Shown here piece after piece: positions 54,947 through 64,000 of a stretch of DNA of 64,000 nt. Origin of the DNA: Fusarium oxysporum f. sp. lycopersici 4287. Its lineage: Eukaryota > Ascomycota > Sordariomycetes > Hypocreales > Nectriaceae. Under the pieces are notes generated by a model. The model had not been told where the DNA came from. It saw nothing but the letters and a program-made list of their open reading frames with translations, and made no database searches. The position numbers were made by a program, and so were the translations under genes. The DNA lies in NCBI RefSeq assembly GCF_000149955.1, contig NC_030992.1, positions 510,584 to 574,583 on the forward strand. The letters run 5' to 3'. How positions within the stretch are numbered: position 1 is the first letter of the stretch; the number at the start of each line of letters is the position of its first letter.

Positions 54947-57027
54947 ATGCCCTCACCACAAAAGCACCCGATTTCTTATACGAAGAGTGATTCTGAACAA
55001 GATGAATGGCCGATTCTCAGCACAAATGATCATGAGCTTCTGCCCTCAGGCGAAGCTCACGAAGTTCAGAGCTCAGATCCTGCGAGGAACGGAACAGAGC
55101 CCAGTAAAGCTGTCAGACAGTTCACCGGGTTTGCTTCCATCAAGCGCAAAAGCGATAGGTTCTGGGAGGCTTGTAATGTATACGTGAACAGGCCCTGGAA
55201 CATGCACGTTTTGGTCATTATTGGGACCCTTTTTGCCGTTGGTCATCACCTGTTTTACCTTCATCTCAATGGCAAAGAAGCTATCAACCAGCCTATGATG
55301 CTACGCTACGGCACCGTCATTGCATTCTTTGCTAAAGCTAGTCTCGGTACAGCCGTTACTATCGCTTTTCATCAAAGAGCGTGGAGAGTAGTCCGGTTCA
55401 AAACAGCTCGAGTTCAGACGATCGACTCAATCTTCACTGCTAACACGGATTTCTCCTCTCTCCTCATGTGGAGCTCTATTCGGAAGGCGAAAATTGGGAC
55501 TCTTCTTGCCCTCTACTGCTGGGTAACGCCTCTTGTTGTCATATTGACATCAGAAACTCTCTCAGTCGTGGTCGGGGTGTTTGAAGAAGACCATTCATGC
55601 ACTTCTGTTCGGACTTTAAACTTTGAAAATGAGGAGAAGGTGTACTGGCGGAACCCTCAGAAGATAGATGACCCGTATCTGGTGTCCGTGTCGCTTTGGA
55701 ATTCGACTCTTGATTATGGTGAGAGTCCTTCGGACTCTAACGCGGAGGGCTTTGACTATTACCATAGTTCGAGCAAGCAGTTCGACATGTTGATTGCCAT
55801 CAAAACGACACTGATGGGCGAGGCCATAGTTCGAAAGGAATCAGCGGCTGAGATCTGTGGAGAGGGCTGGAACTGCTCCTATGTCGTCAACTTTGTTGCT
55901 CCTGGCTACAAGTGCCAAGAATTAGCATCAGGGGTAGGTTCCGAGGTCAAGAAGCTTGGGAATGCTACAGCGCCCTTCAACACCTCTGCGATAGCGCCAA
56001 TGGGGAACCGAACCTATTATGCCGTCAACGACCGAGGTGAGCATGGTGATCCCCAAATGTCATCTCACGTTGGGGGGCAAACCGAAGCAAAATCCCCTTT
56101 ACCCGGACAACTTTGGAGTTTTCAGAACAGAGCCTATTATGTGGATTGGTTACGCAACAGTGGATGATCTCTCGGTCCCTCAGCCGGATACACCAGGCAC
56201 AGAGGCATGGAAGAAGGCCTATACACCTGTTATCATCGGGTGCGAACATTACGAAGTTAACTACACCGCTCAGTTCAATTACACAGGCGGTGCACAATTT
56301 GTTGACATTAAGAGACGGGAATACCTAAGAAAGGTGGTTGATACGACTTACATACCTGAGAAAGACACCGACAAGAGGTTGAAAGACCGAACGCAAGCTG
56401 TCCCTGACAGTAACTACATATTCCCCGCCGACGTCAAGTAATGCCGCCGAACAGCAGCTTACCATTCCATTGGCTCTGGGTTGAGGCGATCCCTTAATGG
56501 AACTACGACGATGCCACATTATATCGTGAATTCAGAGCTGCTATACACTCGATTAATCACACCGGTAAACTACCTCCCGATCAAGAAGTTTCGGCAAGGC
56601 ATACAAAGCCTTTATGAGGACATGATCATTTCTCTCTTTGCAGAACCTTCCTTCAGTGTTGTCTCGTGGGCGGCAAATGGGAAACCGTCTGGTATTGCGA
56701 AAGGAGGTCCGTCAACGGCCTACCCTTGTCGGCGTCAGAGGATAGCTACTTTCTTTCACTACAACATGGCCCAGCTTCTTAGCGTGTATGCCGCAAGTAT
56801 ATTTTTTGGCGGGTATTGGCGTGTTATTAGGGCTGCAGGCTTTTCTCGAGGAGGGCGCTATGCGCGATATGAAGCCATCCTCGATAATAGAAGCATCGCG
56901 GGCATCGAGTCTTCACGCCCTGGGGGCACGGCAAGGAGGGGGTGTCAAGATTGGATATGGACTTGTACATGATGAGGCTGGTAGAAGTGTTAGAAGTTTC
57001 GGGGTCGAAGGGAATGTGCAGCAGTAG
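54947..57027 (+). pseudogene. Frameshifted gene for a large fungal membrane protein
   Basis: The N-terminal 370 codons are open: disordered start, then helices MHVLVIIGTLFAVGHHLFYL, YGTVIAFFAKASLGTAVTIA and LLALYCWVTPLVVILTSETL, and an extracellular region with many Asn-X-Ser/Thr sites. Near 56050-56075 the frame must shift to continue with LTLGGKPKQNPLYPDNFG and EPIMWIGYATVDDL. The same frame meets a TAA near 56440 and continues with YHSIGSGLRRSLNGT and SLYEDMIISLFAEPSF. Near 56800, a run of six T causes another shift before LAGIGVLLGLQAFLEEGAM and GYGLVHDEAGRSVRSFG, ending at 57027. The order matches a multi-pass membrane protein family common in Fusarium. No function is known. Two shifts plus a stop make it non-functional as read. 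Confidence 0.75.
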
Positions 57028-58589
57028 CGACGAAGGAAAACTAGAATACACAATGGGTAGAACTGTAGAGGATGCATTATCCTGGCTTTTATCATAGTCA
57101 CGCCTATCATGTGTCCATCAAGAAGCATGGAGAGAGCGCTCTCTGTGAGCCGTTGCTCTGCTGACTTATCACGGACCATTGCAATTACCCTGACCACGAC
57201 TTTCTGCCCGGTTTCGCATTCTTTCCATGCCGGTCAGTCAAGCCATCCACGGGCGGCCTGTTAAATAATGTCCCTGCGGTTCGTTTATGTCTGCCAGTTG
57301 AGATTGATGTCTTTGCGCAGTGGGATTGTTGTTCAGCCACGCTCCCATGATCCATCCGCCGTAGTAAGATGAACTATAACATTCGAGCTTCACTATCCTT
57401 GATTGAACCGCTGACAGATAAGTCTGGTGAAGTCGCTATGTCTAAGTGTCCTGCGGCAAATATTTCAAGCAAGGCACAACGATCGGCTTCTTTGGCCAGC
57501 CCTCGACATATTGTACAGTTTCTTACAATAGTCATTCATCAGCACTACCTCAGGCACTTCTAAATATGTCTCGACAATTCAGCGGAATCGCTATGGCGTT
57601 GAGTGGCCATTTGTCGAGATGCACGCGTCTGGCGACGACCACCATGCCCTCTTTAAGATCCCTATCGTATTATTTCTATCTTTCGGAGTATCATTTAGAT
57701 ATTTAACAGGCTTATAATTGTTGACAACAGGCTTTTTTTTATCATCATTTGCTTGCAGATGTCGGATGTCGAGCTGTTGTTGAAACATGTTCTGCATTCC
57801 TGGTTGAACTTGTCTACCTATCCGCAGCCGCTTTTGTGTACTGCCCAGCACATTATAGCATATTTTTTGAGAAGTATGTTTACTCAATTGATCGGGAAGT
57901 TGATTAGATAATTCCACTGTCCGTCATCAGTCGCATGACTCTCAGCGACGATGAAAGATGCCTGCCGGTTGCAGATCGACAACACTTCCGAATGGCTGCA
58001 TATCCCACAACCGCCAGCATCTCTCAACCTACCGAGGGCGGCCTCCCCGCATATATGCATCTTCCCCTCTCAGGCTTTAGAGTGGGTTGACTGTTGTGCC
58101 TCAGAGTGATGTCTCGGCAGCTGCAGCATTGGCTCAAAAGCCGCCCACGGCCCGCGGCCTTCTGTTCCAGCGCATCATATCGAACCACTCCAGACCATTC
58201 TTCAAACAAACTGGCACAATACTTTCCAATAGCTTTGAGGACTCAAAGTTTGTCAAGAATAGAAACTCATATCCAATTGAAGTATTGAGGTGATCTTCGG
58301 TTACTCGGCCGTTAGTGCTGGGGCTTAGACTTGCATGATACGAGTACGATGAAACCAATGAAGAAGATACACTACCGTCAAACCACGGCAACGAGAAACT
58401 CTATAGAAACAAAACGGTCCCTTTGTTTCATGGTCTCGTGCTTCAAGATCTGCAGTGGCTTTGGCAACATCTTTCGGGGTTACGGGAGTGTTTCGGGCAG
58501 TCCACGGAGTCCGTGCAACACCAAACTCCGCGCTCCTCAGCGAGCGAATATGGGACGACACGAGACACAATCTTATGTAATCATTCATC
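57028..58589. other. Intergenic region
   Basis: No recognisable gene in 1.5 kb. Contains a 14-bp palindrome AGAGAGCGCTCTCT (57131-57144). Several short ORFs overlap on both strands. Confidence 0.5.
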
Positions 58590-58677
58590 GGGCTTATGGT
58601 CTAGGGGTATGATTTTCCCTTCGCATCTTTACATCGACGCTTGGGAAAGGTCCGGGGTTCAATTCCCCGTGAGTCCA
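58590..58677 (+). tRNA. tRNA-Ala (CGC), intron-containing
   Basis: 88 nt including the discriminator A. The acceptor stem GGGCTTA/TGAGTCC includes a G3-U70 pair, the alanine identity element, with A73. D arm TGGTCTAGGGGTATGAT, anticodon stem TTCCC/GGGAA, T arm CGGGG-TTCAATT-CCCCG. The loop between the anticodon stem arms is 23 nt, so a 16-nt intron is expected after position 37, giving anticodon CGC. A T-run follows the gene. The body resembles fungal tRNA-Pro, so the isotype is less certain than the tRNA itself. Confidence 0.8.
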
Positions 58678-58914
58678 TGGTTTTTGCTGTGCGTGGCAAT
58701 CCTTTTTGTTAGTTGAATTGAGGTTGGCGATTGACTATCATCGGTTGCTTCAGTGGTGGTGCAGGGAATGGACATTGAACATGGAGTTAGAACAAGCTTT
58801 GGCGAAAAAGGATGTTTCGAGTCAAAGCTCCTGGCACTGAAACAATTGCAGATGTGCAATTTGAGTAGGGTACAGATGTAATATAGTTACAGACCAAAAA
58901 GAAACGCAATCAGA

Positions 58915-59002
58915 TGGACTCACGGGGAATTGAACCCCGGACCTTTCCCAAGCGTCGATGTAAAGATGCGAAGGGAAAATCATACCCCTAGACCATAAGC
59001 CC
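58915..59002 (-). tRNA. tRNA-Ala (CGC), second identical copy, inverted
   Basis: The reverse complement is base-for-base the same 88 nt as the gene at 58590-58677, including the intron. The two face each other tail to tail, 237 bp apart. Flanks differ, apart from a downstream T-run at each. Confidence 0.8.
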
Positions 59003-60272
59003 TATCATTGGTTAATGATTTAGTTGAGAAATTGATTCTGGAATGCGTCTATGATTTGTGTTTGCACAGACACGGCTTGTCGCGTCGGATGCAACAATTG
59101 ATGAGAGAAAACAAGTTCACTGCCAATGATGAAAATAATTTCTTGGACATCAGGCTGATATTGTCATGAATTGTTTAAGCGAAAAGGTCTGGAACGTGAT
59201 GCTCATCGATCGAGATCCAAGAGACCGAGAAAAGCAGGTCTCTCCCACGGTGCTACGTAGCACAACAACACAAGTCGCCTATCATCATTTTGTCTTGCAG
59301 CGAGTAATGTCTGGCACGCATCAATCACACAACTCCAGTACCGAGTATATATTTACAATCCACGTCACGGATCCAATACTCAAAGCACCAGCACCAAATA
59401 TTTGCTCATTCCCCATCACATCTCAAGCAATAGTGCAGCGTTGATGAGTTGTGCAAATATCATTCAGGTGTAGGGTGGTTCACCAAACATGGAGATGCCT
59501 GCATTCGAGGTCTCTGCACGTACACACTGGAAGAATAAGCTTAAAAATTAACAGAATCCTGATTTGGAAACAAGGGTTCACGAGCCAAGAGATTTACTGT
59601 GCAAAGTGTATGCCAAGCTGTGTTCTCAGCCTGTGGTTCTGTGTAGATGAAACGGCTGTCCTTGTCTTTATCTGGAGAAGCTGTGATGTAATTATTGCGG
59701 GTGGTGGCCTAGTGGCGTTGGCTGGTGGATTACAGATGAAGAGGCTTCTGTATCCGTAATATCACGTTATTTCCATAAGAGTGCCAAATGTCTGATGTAT
59801 CAGCAGATTAAAATCACAGTCATGATGAATAATGCTTTGTTATATTCCCGCGGATATAAGCTCGTTACAGAGGAGAGGCTCTGAAGGAGGGATATTGCGG
59901 ATGTCCCGGCACTAACTGACCCCTGGGCGCCAAACCTTTCTATTGGGGCTGGAGATTACTGGCCATAGCGGAATCAACCTGTGACGTAGTGCGACCCACT
60001 CCCGCACGACCTGATTAACGACCTTTACGTAGGTGGTGCGCTACGTACGGTCTGGTTCAACTAAAGTTTTCTTGTTTTAAGAAAATGGCTGATCTTCACT
60101 GACAAGCGGTTAATCAAGGCCTGAGACTAGACCCGAATCGCTCATGTTGTGACGACTGACTAATTCCAGCCTCTACCGTTCAGACCAGTATCACTACAAC
60201 TTTTCTCACCTCACTTCACCTCGACTCCCTTTTTTTTTTTTTTTAATTTACTCTCTCTCTCCCCCTTCTACC
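59003..60272. other. Intergenic region
   Basis: No supported gene. Close to the DUF2985-like gene there is a 15-T run and a CT-rich stretch, typical of a fungal core promoter or leader. Confidence 0.55.
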
Positions 60273-60302
60273 ATGCATCTTCATGGGCATGGCTTCCAAT
60301 AA
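60273..60302 (+). promoter_or_regulatory. Upstream ORF overlapping the DUF2985-like start codon
   Basis: The first ATG after the CT-rich leader opens a nine-codon ORF (MHLHGHGFQ) that ends at TAA 60300-60302, past the main ATG at 60283 and in another frame. Ribosomes must bypass it or re-initiate to make the main protein, so it may limit translation. Confidence 0.6.
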
Positions 60303-62545
60303 TAATCGCCTTCAGCCCTCGGGCCATCTCAACGTAACGGGCCATTATAATAATCGTCGCTCTCCAAGTCCCTCGACCTCACGTCCCGTGCCTCCCGATC
60401 CCGGAAGTCCAGGCCCCGTCGAAGAAACGACATCGGATTACTTCAACCCGCTGAGCCAAGCGCCCTCAGCACAGTCGCAGACATCGCTATCGTCGTTCCC
60501 GCGCTTTCCGTCGCAAACATCCCTTTCGGCATTTCCATCCTATCAAGAATCGAATTATTCACAGCAGCAGCAGCAGACGAGACGAAGACCGCCGGTCGAT
60601 CAGGCTAGACAGCCTAGTATCCGCATTCGCCGCAATTCAAACGGGTCGGTCTATTCGAATCATAGTGTGACGAGCCAGTTTGATGGGTTTAGCGATGATG
60701 GGAGACCGAGGAGCATCTCGCAGCCTGAGCGCGCGAGGGTCTCGGATGGGCTTGCTCGTCATTCCAGGAGGGTTCCGCAGGTGGCGATGCCGCGACTTAC
60801 AGAGGAGGGAGGTAGACCGAGCCTGGCCGAGTTAGGGATCAGTGATGATCAGTCTGCTCCTTTGTCGCCCACGGCTTCGCTTCCTGATGAGAACACGAAT
60901 GGGAGGGGCGGGCTTGGCCGGCTACGGCGGGCGAGTCGCTTCATCTGGCCTGGGCATCGTCGGCAATCTGGCGAGGATCAGGCTGTACCTATGGGGCAGC
61001 GAGATGACGATCGTCGTGATGATGAATATGACCAAGAACTTGTGGACTGGCTCGATGTCATCGGTAAGAACATTCACATTCACGCCATCTACACCATCAA
61101 ATCTAACAATCACAGACCCCGAAGTCCAAACCCTTTCAACACTCACAAACGTCCAAAACTCGCTCTTCGTTCCCGATCTCGGAAAATGGGTCAACCGTCG
61201 ACCGACATACGCTCTGTCCCGACACGACCCCCAAGCAGACTGGGCACGAGGCGCCGTTGAGCAGGAACGACGTCGCGAAGCTGCACTGGAAGCACAAGAC
61301 ACCGCTACGATCCCGCCGATTGCAGAAGCAGAAGCAGAAGCAGAAGAAGAAGACCAACCTCGTCTTCCGCAGCGGAGTAACACTATCACTTCGCGTCTGA
61401 CAGACTCGCACTATGCGGCGCTTCCACATGGAACGAACCTTGATGGCTGGACGCCGGAGGAAAAGGCCGAGTTGGATGACCATGTTCGACATATGCTGCA
61501 TTCGAGACGTGCGCGGTTCAAGCGTCGCATGAAGGGTTTCGGTCAATACGTCAGACGTCCTCTCGGTTTCCTCGTTACACTCTACGCTACACTTATCACG
61601 CTCTTCGGTCTGGCTTGGGTTCTCTTCCTCATCGGCTGGATTTACGTCGGCGAGAAACAAGTCTATGCAATTCACGTCATCGACAGTGTTCTTGTCGCGC
61701 TCTTCGCCGTCATGGGTGATGGTCTCGCGCCTTTCCGAGCCGTCGACACATACCACATGTTCTTCATCTGGCGCTTCTCGCGGTTGATCAAGAGAGCCGA
61801 ACAGGGAAAGAAACCGAGGAACAGATTACAGAAGAAGCGTGTTCCGCCGGGTGTGTCTACGAATCCGGAGCATTCGCACTTGACGGGCCATCAGGCTCGT
61901 GCTCTTCTCGAAGCTCAGGACTATAATCCTGAGAGAGACGGAACGGTCGGCACGATCGACAACCAACCTCAACCGCAACCTGAAAGTCCCGAGACTGTTG
62001 ATTTAGAAGGCGCCAAGTCAAACAGCCCTGAGTCAGACATGCCCGCTCTGACGTTTGCTCAGTTCAAGAGCCTGCAGCACCATCAGAAGAAAATGGCCAA
62101 GTCACACAGTTTCTACAAGCCCAACGAGACATTCACCCACTTCGCTTTCCCCCAAAGGTATCTCATCGCCATCGTAATTCTCCTCGACTGCCACTCCTGT
62201 CTTCAAATATCCCTCGGCGCATGTACCTGGGGCATCGACTACCACACGCGTCCGTTCGCTCTGACCACCGTGATCCTCTGTGTGAGCATAACCTGCAACA
62301 TCACAGCCGGTCTGCTCATCAGCATTGGTGATCGGAAGACGCGAAAGAAGGACGTGTGGGAGCTGTTGGATAGACAGGAGCTGACGCAGGATGCTATGAA
62401 GCATATGGAGAAGAAGAAGAAGGAGGAGGAGAAGGAGAAAGAAAAGGAGAGGGGGTCGGATAAGGACGGGGAGTCGAGTAGGGGTGATGGATCGAGTGGT
62501 AGGACGTCGAAGGAGTTTAAAAAGTTGGTGAAGCAGAACAGTTGA
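60283..62545 (+). CDS. Fungal integral membrane protein, DUF2985-like
   Basis: Two exons (60283-61063 and 61116-62545) with a 52-nt intron give 736 residues; the methionine at position 3 is an alternative start. Residues 1-260 are Ser/Pro/Arg-rich and disordered, with likely phosphorylation stretches. The middle has WTPEEKAELDDHVRHMLHSR, then helices LGFLVTLYATLITLFGLAWV and VLFLIGWIYV. DGLAPFRAVDTYHMFFIWRF follows, and further helices (RYLIAIVILLDCHSCLQISL, TTVILCVSITCNITAGLLI) and a Lys/Glu-rich tail. This order fits the PLAC8-associated DUF2985 family of fungal membrane proteins, whose role is unknown. The Pfam name is from memory. Confidence 0.85.
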
Positions 62546-63235
62546 AGGGTTGTGGGATGAAGGATGAGGATGAGGATATATGTGGATATGATGATTACGG
62601 TTAATAAATAGTTGATACCTACCTAATTTACATAGATCATGAACACGAATACTTATATCACACCCTCAGTCTCTTGTTAGTCTTCATGCATGTCATCAAC
62701 TATAGCCATGCCGTCTATAGACACCCCTATGTCGCTTATAAAGTACCAACCCACTGGGAGTACATCTCCGGCAGTTCGGTCCGCTTATCTGTCGATCAGA
62801 CGATGATGGGCCAATGCACTTGACTTCGGTAGCCGTATCTGATTATTCTCATGCCATGATAGATCTACGAAAATTCTGTACTTGATGACCCCGCTTGGTG
62901 TTTTGTGGTACGATGTGTCATGGGATGGCCTGTGCCTCGGACGAGGGTGGTTCAGTGTCATCGTCGGAAGTTTTCACTTGTAAGTGACGATGTAGGTGAG
63001 TATATGACAATGGGAACGTGAGACGAAGTATGGCGTAGCGGAAGTGATTATAGCAAATGAAGAGCGAAGGCACAGTAGAGCAGTGATGTGAATTAGTACC
63101 AGCTCGTGGTCTTCAGTATAGCATTTGTAAATAGTATAGTATAGTATAGCATATCGACATAATCATCGACCCTTCAAACGTTTTTTACACACGTCTTTCC
63201 TCGTTCTCTTACATTTTCATCATCATCAGGTCCAA
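62546..63235. other. Convergent 3' intergenic region
   Basis: Spacer between the membrane-protein gene and the nucleoside transporter. It includes a short TATAG repeat. Confidence 0.55.
63132..63150. repeat. TATAG short tandem repeat
   Basis: About four copies of a TATAG unit. A minor simple repeat. Confidence 0.7.
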
Positions 63236-64000
63236 TTATGAGGAAGCGTTCTGGCCGAAACTGGAAAGCTGATTGGTGACGACGAGACCAGCGACACTGG
63301 CAGAGGTGAGAGTGGCGAGAACACCAGAGATGAGAGCCGAGACAGCAAGCTTGGCAACATCACCACCGCGAGAGGGGGCGAGCTGGCTGAGGATACCGAT
63401 CTGGATACCGAGGGAGCCGATGTTGCCGAAGCCGCAGAGGGCGTAGGTGGCGATGAGCTGGGAGCGGGGGGAGAGGCCGTAGAATTCGTTGTCCTTGGGG
63501 GAGGGGTTTGTGAGGAGGGAGAAGGCCTTGTACTCGTTCTAGAATGTGTCAGTATCTGATAGGAGAGTGAGAAGGGGGGGAAACGTACGGTGATGATCTT
63601 CTCGGCGATGAGCTTGGCGACGGGGAGAATATCGCCAGTCTTGTTGGTTCCGTTGGTGCGAGATACACCGAGGAGGAAAGACACGGGGAAGAGAAGATAT
63701 CCAAGAATGAGCTGGAGAGTAAGAGGGGTGGGATCGTTGATGTTGAGGTATCGTCCCCACCAGGTCAAGAGACCGTTGATGAATGCGACCAGAGCAATAA
63801 TGCAGAGAAGAGAGCAGACGATGGTACCGGCGATCTTGATTCCGAGCCAAGCACCATTGGCGAAAGCGTGGAGAGCGTTCTCAGCCTTGTGCTCATCATC
63901 ATCGGGAATGACTACACGACCAGCTGTGAGAGTCTCTTCAGTCTCGGGATATCGCATCTTGAATAGCCAGAGAAGCGGGGATGGACATGATGCAGGATGA
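63236..64000 (-). CDS. Concentrative nucleoside transporter (CNT family), C-terminal part, cut by window edge
   Basis: Two exons are seen (64000-63589, continuing off the window, and 63538-63236), with a 50-nt intron. CNT landmarks are MRYPETEETLTAG, the ANGAWLGIKIAGTIVCSLL and FINGLLTWWGRYL helices, LGYLLFPVSFLLGV, NEYKAFSLLTNP, and the last domain ALCGFGNIGSLGIQIGILSQ. It ends FGQNASS. CNTs import nucleosides with Na+ or H+ at the plasma membrane. The exon upstream of 63957 reads SIPASLAI, the expected preceding block, but in a different frame from MRYPETEE, so a small indel or error lies near 63957-63963. Confidence 0.85.

Noticed and set aside
58331..58716. Forward ORFs near the first tRNA
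   Set aside because: They run through the tRNA gene and carry no protein signal.
61136..61756. 206-codon reverse ORF
   Set aside because: Opposite the DUF2985-like coding exon, no domain.

Overview
The window reads as a draft-assembly piece of a filamentous ascomycete nuclear genome, most likely Fusarium or a close relative. Supporting signs are 45-67 nt GT-AG introns with CTAAC-like branch sites, binuclear zinc-cluster (Zn2Cys6) regulators, HET-domain genes, a mucin-like secreted protein, POT and MFS transporters, intron-bearing tRNAs, and relics whose stop codons look like repeat-induced point mutation (RIP). One assembly gap (N run, 32718-32971) is present. Species and chromosome type are inferred from gene style only.

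Layout. 0-13 kb: start of a zinc-cluster regulator cut by the edge, a secreted L-asparaginase, a small ADF-H-like protein, a kinase-like protein with a signal peptide, a mucin-like secreted protein, a broken kinase/HAD/uracil-phosphoribosyltransferase fusion gene and a collapsed P450. 13-19 kb: a HET gene, an F-box gene and a 16-cysteine secreted protein. 19.6-27 kb: a compact set of POT peptide transporter, alpha/beta hydrolase, D-amino-acid oxidase and Zn2Cys6 regulator, with palindromic CGG...CCG sites in the promoters. 27-36.7 kb: a HET gene, a nucleoside-phosphorylase-like relic, a RIP-like kinase relic, the gap, an intact gene of the cellular reverse-transcriptase (rvt) type, and an EXPERA-type membrane protein. 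37.6-43 kb: dehydroshikimate-dehydratase-like enzyme, P450 and MFS sugar/quinate-type transporter. 43-50 kb: a secreted metzincin-like protein with a cellulose-binding domain, a flavin monooxygenase relic, a secreted Lys-Lys-Gly repeat protein and an acidic HET-tail ORF. 50.7-54.4 kb: a Zn2Cys6 regulator with a 6-nt microexon next to a class III aminotransferase; both promoters carry GACCCGAA motifs. 55-64 kb: a frameshifted membrane-protein gene, two identical intron-bearing tRNA genes in inverted orientation, a DUF2985-like membrane protein, and a concentrative nucleoside transporter cut by the right edge.

Most biologically notable: the rvt gene (33069-35824), because it keeps the D...DD polymerase residues in a single gene with no sign of being a transposon. 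Next are the two regulator/enzyme sets with candidate operator motifs, the microexon, and the repeat-rich or cysteine-rich secreted proteins. Several conserved genes carry one- or two-base lesions, which may be real decay in a weakly selected region or sequencing error; reads are needed to decide. All splice sites here were read by eye from frame and consensus.
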